This document shows positions 37,430-48,089 of a stretch of 64,000 nucleotides of DNA, piece by piece. The position numbers and the translations under genes were made by a program. Source of the stretch: Nelumbo lutea. Its lineage: Eukaryota > Streptophyta > Magnoliopsida > Proteales > Nelumbonaceae. The notes under the pieces are model-generated. The model searched no databases and was not told the origin of the DNA. It saw nothing but the letters and a program-made list of their open reading frames with translations. The stretch spans positions 72,164,401 to 72,228,400 of the forward strand of contig JAKGHH010000001.1 in the NCBI GenBank assembly GCA_022828595.1, in the 5' to 3' direction. Numbering within the stretch: the stretch's first letter is position 1; every line of letters starts with the position of its first letter.

Positions 37430-39399
37430 ATGTCTAGCTTTGATAGCTCAAACGACTCTTCAAGTAGGGCTGACGTAGGTTCTACAAACCGAGTCGTATC
37501 CCCCAACTGCCTTAGTGATCCTGAGGTGGAACTCGATGATGACTATGAACCCATAGGCTGAGCCGCTTCGGGCAGTTTGGCGTCTACCTCTCGCCGAGGT
37601 CGGATGCTAGACAAGTTTGGTCCCTCGACCATGACGCCCGAGGGGCTTCAATCTATACTTATGTCTTACAATCTTCCTGGGGGTATACATATTTCATTCC
37701 TTCGGGTAGCTTTCCTTGGGAACATGGTCCTGATGAGATCGTGATTTTTCAGGAGCAGCTCGCTGCGGGGTTGTGACTTCCTTTCCACCCTCTTCTCGTC
37801 GAAGTCATAAACCACTTCGGTGTCACCATTGGCCAGCTTCATCCGAACTCTATTCGGAACCTGGTGGGGACAGTCTCCCTTTTTTGCGAGCAGAATTTCC
37901 CTTTAGACTTGGAGATATTCTCCTCCATCTTGATGCTCAAGAGACAGGCGGGTTCTCTTCCTGGGGGAAGATGGGCGTATTACCTTTCTCCTCGCCCGGG
38001 CTTTAAGCTTCTGCACGATCTTCCTGGGGCAAGACAGGCGTATTACTTCGGTGTGCGAAGTGCACAAGGACGGCCCTTTCAGACCAGGTGGGGTGAGGCC
38101 GCTCCTGATTCAAGTGTCACTCTCGACAAAGAGACGGTGAAGGGCCTCCGGCAATGGGCACGGCAAGGTTTAAAGTACCATCAGTACTTAACGGAGGCCA
38201 AGCTTATTGCGGCCAGCCTGAGTTCGAGTAGGTTTCTAGTTCTGCGGTTTCTTGCTTGCTTTGTTTCTTCATTTTTTCTGATGTCGAACTCATTTCTGCA
38301 GGTGTGATGGACGCGGAGAGAACTCGTGGGGGCGTCTGTTCCAAGGCATGAAGAGGAGGAAGCGGGTCGCCAAGCGAACTCGTACAGAGCTGCCCCCGGA
38401 TGATGAGCCTCAAGTTCCAGGCCACACGCCGGAGGATCTGCCCAGGGAGCACGAGGTGACTCCACTGATGCATGAAGCTGTCGGGGTGCCTTACGCTGAG
38501 ACCACTTATATAGGCGCTTCTGCATACTCCAGTGCTCCTGCTCACTTTGGGTCCGCTCATACGCGGGCTGGGCCCTCGGGTTTGGGAGCTCAAGGGGAGT
38601 TCAGGAGCGTGTTAACGCCGAACTACGCTCTTCAGAAGAGTAGAGAGGCTACTTTCCCCGAGGAGATCGCGGCGTGGACCGATCTTCCTTTGAACCAGGT
38701 CGCCTGCCGCGTCGTAACACATGCTATGGTGGTAAGTCGGATTTCGTCTACCTTCTTCATTTTCTATCACTTTTGTTGTTATTGCTCACTTGTTTCTTTT
38801 GGTAGGTGAATTCTTCAATTCATGCCTTAGCAGCCCAAGTGGAGAGGAGCTCGCAACAGGCACGAGTTGTTGAGGCTGCCGCCCATGCTGCTGAAGAGGC
38901 TTTCAGTGCTGCAGAGGCGAATACCCGAGCTGCTAAGGCGACTGCTTATGCGGTCGAAGAGGCTGCTCGCGACGCCATGGCCAGGCAGGCGAGGTCTCAA
39001 CGTGATACCAAGGCCATGGGGGTAGTCGTCAAGCACATGGAGGACTTGAAGTTGGACTTGCAGCATCAAGTCGAATATCTTCAAGATGATATCAGGGAGA
39101 AAATGCAGATTTTTTCCCAAGGCATTGAAGACGCCAAGAAGAAGGCCGTTGAAGACTATATTGCCTCTCCACATTTTGACGATCTGATGGTGGATTCTTA
39201 TAGAAGGGGGTTCAAGCTGAGCCGGTGAATGATCCGGAACACGTACCCCGACCTTGATGTTAGTGCCATATCCACTTCGCGTATAACTCAGGAGATGGCC
39301 AATGCTACCGATGGCGAGCCAGACTCTGAAGGAGAGGCAGGGCCTTCGGGTGTTGTTGAAGTGCCTTCTGATGGCGAAGAAGTAGCTCCAGGCATGTAA
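37430..39399 (+). pseudogene. Antisense extra gene of element 2 (Transposase_28-like, coiled coil)
   Basis: Opposite to gag-pol and reading towards integrase. It starts MSSFDSSNDSSSRADVG. The central domain (about 37720-38220) has FHPLLVEVINHFGVTIGQLH, NSIRNLVGTVSLFCEQ and a KGLRQWARQGLKYHQYL segment, resembling the 'putative gypsy type transposon' family. A basic stretch MKRRKRVAKRTRTE (38348) could be a nuclear signal. The last exon (38806-39228) is an alanine-rich coiled coil (RVVEAAAHAAEEAFSAAE). Predicted introns are 38228-38301 and 38732-38805, both 74 bp. A frameshift near 37720, stops in exon 1 and a TGA at 39226 disrupt it; the homologous C-terminus continues in frame to TAA at 39397. 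Function unknown. Confidence 0.75.
38732..38805 (+). other. Predicted 74-bp intron in the element 2 antisense gene
   Basis: GTAAGT donor after THAMV and GGTAG acceptor before VNSSIHALA; frame is kept across it. Same codon boundary and length as in element 1. Confidence 0.7.
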
Positions 39400-39548
39400 A
39401 GATAATCTTTTTTTTTTTTTTGAAGTGCTTTCTAATGGCCAATGTACTCTTGTTTCTTGCAACGGAATAGATAATCTTTTTGCCCAAGTGTTCCTTTTCC
39501 CGAACGGATTCTTTGTCGAACTGATAATACGCCACTTTCTTGTCCGGG

Positions 39549-40422
39549 TTATTGTACTTCCGTGACCTGTTTTTCCGCTAAGGATTTTGCAACGAACTGA
39601 TTTTTTGTCGAGCTGATAATATGCCCGACTTTGGTACGTAACTCATCTTCGTTTGTTCGATCGTCGTATGTTTCTAGTCGCAATGTTGGTACTTCGATTT
39701 CCGTCGGGATCACTGCTTCAGTGTCGTAGGTGAAGTTGAAGGGGGTTTCTCCCGTGGGGGTTTTTTTTTGTAGTTCGGTGAGCCTATAAGACACTTGGTA
39801 GCTCTTCGGCCCACAATCCCTTAGCTCGATCTAGGCATGCTTTCAGTCCGTGCAAGATGGCTCTGTTCATTACTTCTGTCTGACCATTTGCCTACGGTTG
39901 CGCGACTGATGTGAAGTTTTGCCGAATCCCCGTGTTCTGGCACCAGTCTTGGAACTTGATATCCTCAAACTGCTTGTCGTTGTTGGAAATTAGCACACGA
40001 GGTAACCCGAAACGACATACTATGTTCTTCCAAAAGAAGTTCTGTATGTTTCGGGCCGTAACAGTTGCCAAAGGTTCGGCTTCTATCCACTTCGTGAAGT
40101 AATCTACTGCAACAACTAGGAATTTTCTTCCACATGTTGCTGGCAGGAATGGCCCCAGGAGGTCGATGTCCCATTGTGCAAAGGGCCACGGGCTGGCGAG
40201 GTATTTGAGGTTGGAAGCAGGCTGATGGTGGATATTGGCGTGCTTCTGACATTTGTCGCATTTTCTGACGAGCTCGACAGCTTCTGCCTTCATCGTTGGC
40301 CGGTAGTATCCTTGTCGAAGTGCTTTTTGGGCGAGTGCTCTGCCCCCCAAGTGTCCGCCACACAGGCCTTCATGAGTGTCGTGGAGTACGAACTCGGCTT
40401 CGGCAGGTCGCAGGCAACGCAA
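39549..40422 (-). pseudogene. Element 2 integrase
   Basis: Joins cDNA to the chromosome. Reading leftwards from 40422: a zinc-binding H-H-C-C domain (HDTHEGLCGGHLGG, CDKCQKHA), then the core with first acidic residue in WDIDLLGPF. The second catalytic Asp, usually in SDNG, is replaced: LISNNDKQF. After a TAG following TSVAQP, NGQTEVMNRAI keeps the Glu. The C-terminal segment at 39549-39794 has TPTGETPFNFTYDTEAVIP. The active-site change and stop codon mean it is inactive. Confidence 0.85.
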
Positions 40423-40571
40423 GTAGGGGAGCGTGTAGGACCATCAGTATAACCGTTCATCTATTATGATGTATTTGGTTGCCTGGCGCTGCACCCTCTT
40501 GGCCGCATTGCGTTCTGCAGGGAGGGTTCCATCTATCAAGAAGCTCGCGAGTGTGTCGATCCAACTCGACT

Positions 40572-41036
40572 CTACTTCGAGGATGGAAGCGGCCTCCTCT
40601 GCCCCCCCCCCCCGAAAATACTAGGCTGAGGTAAATCCTCTATGTACACGGTTCTCATGTTGTTGTGACTTGTGCTGGCTAACCGGGACAGAGCGTCGGC
40701 CTCAGTGTTCTCTGACATCGGGATTTTCCTGATGAAGTGTGATTGGAAGTTGAGTAGGGCCTCTTTTACTTTTGCCAAATATGCGATCATGGAGAGCTCG
40801 CGTGCTTCATACTCACCTGTAACTTGGTTGAGCACGAGCTGGGAATCGCTGTAGATGACTAAGTGCTTTGCCTTTACCTTTCGTGCTAGGTTAAGTCCAG
40901 CTATTAGTGCTTCATACTCTGCCTCATTGTTTGATGTCGTGAACTCAAAGCGTAGTGCGTATTCTAATTTTGTGCCGCCCGGGCCGCATAAGACTATTCT
41001 AGCCCCGCTGCCTTGCTGGTTCGAGGAACCATCCAC
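40572..41036 (-). pseudogene. Element 2 second RNase H domain (Tat-type)
   Basis: MDGSSNQQGSGARIVLCGPG at the start, then NNEAEYEALIAGLNLARKV (E), YSDSQLVLNQVTGEY (D) and ENTEADALSRLAS (D), the acidic pattern of a plant-like RNase H. It follows the RT-linked RNase H, giving the dual RNase H typical of Tat elements. It is separated from the RT frame by a single stop (after WDEEP, 41046), so it was probably part of one polyprotein. The start codon of the frame is not biological. Confidence 0.85.
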
Positions 41037-41045
41037 GTGAAGGAT

Positions 41046-42662
41046 TCAAGGCTCCTCATCCCAGTTCGCGTTTCGCCTCACCAGGAGAGATGCCACACTG
41101 GCTGCTACTTCACGGGGTTCAGACTCTATTGGCTTCGGAGCTCCGGGTTCACCCGAATTGGGGACCTCGGGCTCAACCTGTAGGGCTTCGTGGCTGAAAG
41201 TGCACTCGGCGATAAAATCTGCCAAAGCTTGGGCCTTAATTGCGGTCAGTGGTTTGTACTGGAGATGGTACTCGCTGAGTTCGATGGCCCACTTCGTCAG
41301 CCTATCGGAGACCTCAGGCTTCAGCAAGACTTGTCTTAGGGGTTTGTCGGTTAAGACGACGACGGTGTGAGCTTGGAAGTACGGGCAGAGTTTCCGAGCT
41401 GATATCACCAGTGCGTAGGCAATTTTTTCTATCTGCGGGTACCTTGTTTCTGCTCCCTGGAGAATTTTACTAACATAATAGACAAGCCGCTGGACCCGAT
41501 CTACTTGTTTTACTAATACCAAACTGGCCACCTCGTCGCTCGCCGAGAGGTACAGTTCTAAGACCTCGCCCTCCTCGGGTCTGGCTAAGGTTGGCACTAA
41601 GGCGAGGTAGGTCTTTAGCTCGTCGAATGCGAGCTGGCAATCTTGGGTCCATTTGAACCCTTTGCCTTTGATTGCCTTAAAGAAAGGCAAGCAGTGGTCT
41701 GCCGACTTGGACATGAAGCGGCTCAGAGCGGCTATGCGGCCGTTTAGCCTTTGAACTTCTTTTACTTTTCGAGGTGGTCTCATATCAAGGATGACCTTTA
41801 TCTTATCCGGGTTGGCCTCAATACTGCGCCAGTTGACAATGTACCTTAGAAACTTACCCGAGGTGACACTGAAGACACACTTGTTTGGGTTTAGTCTCAT
41901 GTTATATTGACGCAGAATTTTGAAGAAAGAATCCAAGTCTTTTACTAATTCTCGCGAAAACTGTGTTTTGACGACCATGTCGTCTACATAACATTTGATT
42001 TTCGTGCCAATTAAAGGCCGAAAAAGTTTATTTACAAGTCTTTGAAAGGCCGCACCATCATTTTTTAGCCCTAAGGGCAAGACCTTGTAACAGTACAGGC
42101 CGAACTCGGTAATGAATCTGGTTTTTTCTTGGTCAGACTGGTCCATCTTAATCTGGTTGTAGCCTGAGTAGGCATCCAGGAAGCTTAGTAGCTCGTGTCC
42201 CGAGGTCGCGTCCACCAGGCGGTCAATTCGGGGCAGGGGGAAGCAGTCTTTTGGGCAAGCTCGGTTCAGGTCGGTGTAGTCGACGCACATGCGCCACTTG
42301 CCGTTGGCTTTTTTCACCAGCACTGGGTTGGCTACCTAGCTCGGGTAATGAACTTCCCTTATGAAGTCTGCTGCGAGGAGATTTTCGACTTCTTCGTCGA
42401 CCGCCCTCTAGTGCTCCGAGGCTAAGTTGCGTTTCTTCTGTCTAATGGGTCTGACTACAGGGTCAGTGTTAAGCATGTGAGTTATAAGGCCAGGGTCAAT
42501 ACCGGGCATATCTACCGCGAACCATGCAAAAATGTCTAAATTTTGGAATAAGAAACTCACCAGTTCAGTTCGCAAAGGCTCGTTGATAGAGGCACCGATC
42601 TGTAGTATTCGCGTCGGATTTGTAGCTGAGGCCGGGACTGCGACTGTTTCCTCAGTGGGCAA
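41046..42662 (-). pseudogene. Element 2 reverse transcriptase and first RNase H
   Basis: Makes element cDNA. The leader at 42408-42662 has IFAWFAVDMPGIDPGLITHML. The RT frame 41046-42323 (425 codons) has NGKWRMCVDYTDLNRACPKD, FLDAYSGYNQI, QRLVNKLF and the active-site box CYVDDMVV (Asp-Asp kept). The RNase H part follows with ARPEEGEVLELYLSAS, QGAETRYPQIEK and VLTDKPLRQVLLKPE. An in-frame stop separates the leader from the core near 42330. The core frame itself is open and is the best-preserved coding part of the element. Confidence 0.9.
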
Positions 42663-42860
42663 AGCTAGTTCCTCGCCCTACTCCGCAGGTCGCTCTAGTT
42701 CAAGATCGTCGGCTGCCTTGGTTTTTCCCTTTAGGGCGGCAACATAGCATTTGCGGGACTCAAGTTGGTCACCCCGCGCTACCCCCACACCGAAGTCCAT
42801 GGGGAACTTCATTGCCAGATAATAGGTGGAGACCACCGCATGCAGAATATGCGTAATTTG

Positions 42861-43367
42861 TCACCCTATTATGGCATTGTATGGGGAGGGGGTCGCGACC
42901 ACCAGGAAATCGTGGTTGAGTTTTACTGCGCACGGCCATGTGCCGACTTCCACAGGTACTGTTATTTTTCCCAAGGGCCTGACTTCCTCTCTGTTGAAGC
43001 CTACCAGAGGAGTGTGAGCGGGTTTCAAATCACTTTTCTGCAACTGCAATTGGTCGAACACCGATTTGAATAGTATGTCTGTCGAACTACCTAAGTCTAC
43101 CAGTACGTGCCGGACTTCGAAGTCGTTGATCCTCAGCTTTATGACGAGCACGTTGTCGTGGGGGGTAGTGAACACCTTAAGAGTCATCTTCTGTAAAAAA
43201 GATCGGTTCTTCCTTTTTCGGCCTCTTGGGAGGGTTTTGCTCCTCTCGGGCTGCTTCGCGAACTGATGTCCTTGTTGCCGTCGAAGTGCATCTGCCACCA
43301 CCGAACTGCCCACTATCACGTGGATGGTTCCCCGGACTGGCCTTTCTTCTGGGGGAGGTCGATGCAA
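42861..43367 (-). pseudogene. Element 2 aspartic protease region
   Basis: Retropepsin-like: VLVIKLRINDFEVRHVLVD, then the active site LVDLGSSTDILF, then LKPAHTPLVGFNREEVRPLG and YNAIIG. The expected Asp-Ser-Gly is Asp-Leu-Gly here, although element 1 keeps Asp-Ser-Gly. The catalytic Asp remains, but loss of the Ser probably weakens or kills the enzyme. The 5' part continues from gag. Confidence 0.8.
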
Positions 43368-44007
43368 GGCTTCGGCCGGTCTGTGGCACAGCTCGGGGAC
43401 ATCCTTCCTGTGTTCCCCTTACCGACATGCTTTATTACTATTGTCGTAATGTACAAAATTTCTTAAGTACCCACGACGGATGAGTCACTCTATCTTGTCG
43501 CGGAGATTATTACATTGCTCGGAGCTATGACCATGATCTTTATGAAAACTACAATATAAATTTATGTTCCTCTCATTGGGGTTGCTCTTCAGGCGAGGTG
43601 GCCACTTTACGTAAGGGGCGTCCTTGATCGTCATCAGGATCTCGGTCCGCCTTGTGTTCAATGTCGTGTAATCCGTCCAAACTGCTAAGGGAGCTCGGGA
43701 CGGCTGGCTTGGCTTCGCCTCTCGGTTATGGCCTCTTCTATCGCTGGGGTTGGAGGGCTCACCTTCTCTTTTTCTTTTTTCAACCCCGACTTCGTTTCTC
43801 TGGTTGATCTCTTCCTCTGTTCTCATAAACTTGTCCACGAGCTTGAGGAAGTCGACCACGGTTGCTGGCTAGCTGGCCACCATGTGCCATTTGAACTCTT
43901 TGTGCATCACCCTTCTTTTCGGCTGCAGCAAGCTGTACCGTGGGGTCTAACCGAGGGATCTGCAAACATGCTTCATTGAACCGTTTGATGTAGCTCCGGA
44001 TGGGTTA

Positions 44008-45058
44008 TCCCTCTCTTTGGATTATCCCGATCCACTCAAAGAGTCCAGATCCAAATAGAGACTTGGATCAGGAAACTTGTAATTAGATTAGGAGGGTTGA
44101 TCATTATCTGCAAATAAGATAAGGGATTATCCTTATCTCTTAAAGAGAGTCCAGATCCAAATACAAGATTTGGATTAGGAAACTTCTAATGGGATTAGGA
44201 AAACCTCTCTTTAAGGCTATAAATAGAGCAGCAGGGCGAACCTCCAGTTCATCCATCAGTCTATTGATTTAAGAGAGAAGACAGCATACAGTTTGACTGT
44301 TTCTATTTTCTACTCTTGCTCTCTCCTGCTATTGCTGCCATACCTGTTCGATCTCCACTGTGGGAGCAATCAAGAAGGGTTCTTGATATTACCTTTTGGT
44401 AGAAAAGGTAATCAGAAGTCATGCTCACTAGCCCTTCATCAGATTCTTGCTGAAGAATTAGGTTCTTGTTGAAGACCAGTCCTGCTAATTCTGTTTCATC
44501 TTGCACCGTGTCATCTTTGGTGGAAGCAGTCTTTGGATCTATCATTGGGAGTGAACACCTTCATTCGAGGTTATTTTTACTTCATATCAGGTATAAACCT
44601 CCACTCCCTTCTGGTTTCAAATCTGGTCTGGTTTAGTTTGAAATTTGATCCTTGAAAATGCAGTTTTCTAAAATAGGGAATGTGATTCCCACATGGGAGA
44701 GAGATTTTTGAAATTTTGCCCAACCTACCTACAAGGCTCGGCCATCCATGTGATGGATCTCTCATCCCTTCAGTGGTATCAGAGCCAGGTTCAAATCTTG
44801 AAAAAAATTAACCAAATCTAGAACCGTGCAAATGGGCAGAAGGCGTTCTACCCGATTTGCGAAGATTACCAATTTTTGGGAAATTTGTTCCCTCATTTTT
44901 GGTTGATTGATGTGAAATTAAATTTTATAAATCTGAATTATATTTAGAATTATTATATATATTTTTCTTGATTTTTGGGTTGTTCGTACGGTGGAGATCG
45001 AAATTTTTTTATGGCGTAGGAAATCTACGTTTTTGCTGTTCTTTTACACTCTTGGTCT
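44008..45058 (+). mobile_element. Truncated copia element nested in element 2 gag
   Basis: About 765 bp of LTR (ending CCCTTCA at 44772, with a TATAAATA box near 44217) is followed by TGGTATCAGAGC at 44774-44785, the copia primer site matching initiator methionine tRNA. About 270 bp of AT-rich internal leader follows, then the sequence returns to gag. No second LTR or coding region remains. It lies opposite to element 2 and must be younger than it. Confidence 0.78.
44774..44785 (+). other. Copia primer-binding site (initiator tRNA-Met)
   Basis: TGGTATCAGAGC, one base after the LTR end. Confidence 0.85.
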
Positions 45059-46233
45059 ATAAATAACAAAGTGCGCAGTAAAGATCTGCACGAACTGGGG
45101 CCAGCTTCTTATTGACCCAGAAGCTAGGTTCCGGTACCAGGTGCGGACCACCCCTCTGAAGGTGGTGGTGAAGGCCACGCACATGCACGACTCGCTTGCC
45201 TTAGCGAGGTGCATTTGCGACTGAAACGCGTCGGCGTGGTCGTTGGGGTCAAAGGACCCATCGTACTTGTCCATAGAAGGGAGTTTGAAATCTCTAGGCA
45301 AGGGGACTGCCAAAAGTTCTGCTGAAAGGGGGGAAGGAACTAAGAGAATGGGACGGTTTTTAACTCGCCCGAGCTCGTTTCTTCCTTGCCTCTGAGCTCG
45401 GGTAGCACGCGGGTAGCAGTTCGGCGACTTCGCCGGCGCCTTCTTTGAGTGGGCCTGGTGCTGGCGCTGCTTGCCTCCATGTTGCCGAGCTCGATGGGCC
45501 CGGAATGCTAGCCTGCTACTAAGGCGCTGAAGCGGTTTTCCGTGAGTGGGAACTCGGGCTTGGAGCGTCGAGGTGACTTTGTTGGCGAGGTTCTTGACCC
45601 ACTCGCGGGCTGCGAGGCGGGGGTGATCTTTCTTTGCTTTTGACCCGGGGACGAGGCTTGACTGTTAGGGGGGTTCTGCAGTCGGGAAGCCTCTCCTTGG
45701 TGAGGTCGTCCACCTTGAGGGGAGGCCTTGACCGGCTTTGAAACAGGGTGTCAGGGGGGAGGAGTGGCTGGTTCAAGGGTAGCTGAGGGAATTGTTGTTG
45801 ATAATGGTGTTGGGAGAGGTGGTGCAACACCTGGTGTTGATGGAGTTGGTGTTGTTGGAATTGCAACATTTGGGCCTGCATTGCCCGCATGCATTGCATC
45901 AGATCATCTATCTAGTTTTGGCGGGCTGCCAATGGGACAGCAGTTGGTTCCGCGAAGTTCGTTTCGATGGAGAGTGGAAGAGGGATGTTCAGCGAGGGAG
46001 TGTTCAGAGGTGCTACCGCATGTGGCACATTCAAACTTGGGATCCCATCCACTGAAAGGGGGATGGTGAACTGCCCAATGCACACCATCGGGACATGAAG
46101 TTGTTCTTCGGTAGTGGCTGTTTCAGTTCCACGTCCGGCACTGCTGGAGGAGGCCATTTCGGTGTTGGAGTAGGTGTTGGAGTTTTTGAAAGAAGGGTAG
46201 GTAAAAGAGATTTAGAGGGAGGCTTTTAGAAGC

Positions 46234-46252
46234 GTTCCCACAGACGACGCCA
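46234..46252 (-). other. Element 2 primer-binding site
   Basis: TGGCGTCGTCTGTGGGAAC on the minus strand, two bases after the 5' LTR end; nearly the same as in element 1. Confidence 0.78.
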
Positions 46253-46254
46253 AT

Positions 46255-47137
46255 TGATGGAGCGCAATCCGGCTAGTCTTAGTTGTCAACGAACTCGCCT
46301 CTAAGCTAGAGCATCAGGGAGCCTGAAACGAGAAAGATGAGAGAACTCCGGGGGGAACCCGATGTGATAACTCCGAAGCTCAAGCCAGTAATCTCCCAAA
46401 GGCAAAGTGTAGACCAGATAGCGCAAAGTTCACATACCTCGTTTGTTCGGGGCAGGGGCTTTTATAATCACTTCGCACACTCGCTTCGAGGCCCTTGTCA
46501 GGTCGGGTATGATTACCCTTGTGTCTGTCAATTTGGTCATCGTCTTTCTGCTGGGACAGAACCGTCACTGCCTAACCGTCTCTCTAACTGGAGATGGCGG
46601 TGTCAGGAGGCTGTGGCAGGTGGTCGTTTAGAGTGTGGCCGTCGAGCGTCAGATCCCAAGTCAGTCAGGTGCGGGGCCCTCGGGTACGGACTTCCTCAGT
46701 GTCAGGCATAGTACGGTTTGTTTGGTTTTGGTGCCCTAAAGGTGATGTAGTAGAGTGGTGAGCGAGGCGAAGTCTTGAGTTCGGAGGTATGTATAGGGCA
46801 GGTCAGTTCGGCGAGGGGTATCCCAAGCTGTTACAAGGCAGGCCAATTCGACGAGGTGTATCCCGAACTGTTACAAGGCAGGCCAGTTCAGCGAGGTGTA
46901 TCCCGAACTGTTACAAGGCCGGCCAGTTCGGTGAGGTATGTCCCGAACTGTTGCAAGGCAAGCCAGTTCGGATTACTTTCTGGTTTGGGGCCAAGGGTGA
47001 GTTCGGGCCCCTAGTAGGGAGTCCGGACCGCTGGCTTCTCCCTTTGGTGCTCGCGCCTTAGGCTTGCTTTTGTGCCGAGCTGTTGCTTTTGCCATGTGTC
47101 GGATAACTATGAGGTCGGGCCAAATCTTTCTTCATCA
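46255..47137 (-). repeat. Element 2, 5' LTR
   Basis: 883 bp. On the minus strand it starts TGATGAAG and ends CTCCATCA. A TATAAAAG box is readable near 46460 on the minus strand. It contains the 40-bp tandem repeat. Confidence 0.95.
46797..46974 (+). repeat. 40-bp tandem repeat in the element 2 LTR (right copy)
   Basis: Same four-and-a-half units as in the left LTR, starting at 46797, 46837, 46877 and 46917, so the array existed before insertion. Confidence 0.92.
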
Positions 47138-47527
47138 CATTTGCACCTAGCAATTCAAAATAAAGAACGGGGTTGCAAATACTTTGAATTGGATTTCTTT
47201 TTTTATTCAAAGAAGGTAACTACAGGTTGTGAAGACTCAACACATTTCAACCCTAAGAAGAACAGCCTCCACTCTCCAACTCAGGAGGAGGTGACCCAAA
47301 TCCTTGGTGTCTAGATTTTAACTACCCAACACAAACTATGCCCCCTAAGATGGCCCTTTTCTTTTGGCATGCATAGATACACGTCTTTTACATATATTTA
47401 TGGATGTATATGTATGTGCGCATGCATGTATGATGTATTTACACATCCGTTGCATAATTAAAATAAGCAGCCCAATGCATGAGGCTCCCACCATAGATGT
47501 AGGGTCTGGGGAGGGACGGATGTACGC

Positions 47528-47822
47528 CATGGTTTTCAAAAACCAGACTGGACCATATGGTTGGACTGGAAAAATCGAGAACCAGTCAGGTGATTTGTTC
47601 CATTTTATCTTAGAATCGTTATTTTGCCAAAAATCATTGATTTAGTCAATAAATCGCTGACTCAGGCGATCAAACTGTTCGGACCATCCAATGGTTTTGG
47701 CTTTTTTAATTTTTTAATTTTTTGTCAGAACGGGCCATTTGTTTGGTTTGAACGGTCAGACCATTCAATCCGGGAACCAAACCCCTGACTGGTTCATTTC
47801 TAGTTCAGTTCTAAAAACCTTG
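47528..47822. mobile_element. hAT-like MITE (CATGGTTTTC family), full length
   Basis: 295 bp, from CATGGTTTTCAAAAACCAG to TTCTAAAAACCTTG. It is flanked by ATGTACGC (47520-47527) and ATGCACAC (47823-47830), a diverged 8-bp duplication. Confidence 0.65.
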
Positions 47823-47931
47823 ATGCACACAATCTTACCTTTGCACATACAAAGAGGCTCCAATATCTAAACCCTGATCACCTGGGTCACTATGGAGCAA
47901 TGCATCATTGTGCCCCAAAGCCTACCGCTTA

Positions 47932-48047
47932 GTTTGGAAAGAGTACAAATACAAATGTGTAGAGTGCAAAATCTTGTATTTTGTATTATTTTGAATGTAT
48001 TTATACTGTACATTTTTGTATTTGTACTCTTTCAAAACTGAACCTTA
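47932..48047. mobile_element. Foldback MITE, present only in copy B
   Basis: About 115 bp; AGTTTGGAAAGAGTACAAATAC at the left is matched by the inverse of GTATTTGTACTCTTTCAAAAC at the right. A TTA on each side suggests a Tourist-type duplication. Copy A lacks it. Ends are approximate. Confidence 0.55.
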
Positions 48048-48089
48048 CAAAAATATGTGAAAGACAATTGCAATACAATTATTTATCCA

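Larger units (their letters stand above)
43485..46157 (-). pseudogene. Element 2 gag, split by a nested copia LTR
   Basis: Start at 46157 (MASSSSAGRGTET), 97 nt inside the 5' LTR; IGQFTIPL is shared with element 1. A Gln/His/Leu-rich stretch (about 45780-45890) is followed by the capsid region (45044-45313: FKLPSMDKYDGSFDPNDHAD, TFRGVVRTWYRNLASGS). After FVI the frame is cut by the insertion at about 44008-45058 and resumes with RSYIKRFNEACLQIPRLDPT near 44005. About 25 codons seem lost at the insertion. The tail (43485-43859) has KWPPRLKSNPNE and the Cys-His motif YCSFHKDHGHSSEQC. There are stops as well. Confidence 0.82.
35914..47137 (-). mobile_element. Element 2: Tat-lineage Ty3/gypsy LTR retrotransposon with dual RNase H
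   Basis: 11,224 bp with 5-bp target duplication CATTT (35909-35913, 47138-47142); copy A has the empty site (GGATTCATTTGCACC, near 23540). Minus-strand order: 5' LTR, PBS, gag (interrupted by a copia LTR), protease, RT, RNase H, second RNase H, integrase, antisense extra gene, PPT, 3' LTR. The second RNase H and the antisense gene place it in the Tat lineage. LTRs differ by only a few percent apart from a 23-24 bp indel, so it is younger than element 1. The frames carry several stops, so it is no longer autonomous. Confidence 0.95.

Noticed and set aside
38827..39462. 211-codon minus-strand frame in element 2
   Set aside because: It is opposite the alanine-rich coiled-coil exon of the antisense gene; the plus-strand reading has a homologue in element 1 and this one does not.
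39892..43367. Intact autonomous retrotransposon
   Set aside because: Active-site changes in protease and integrase plus several stops in gag and pol rule it out.
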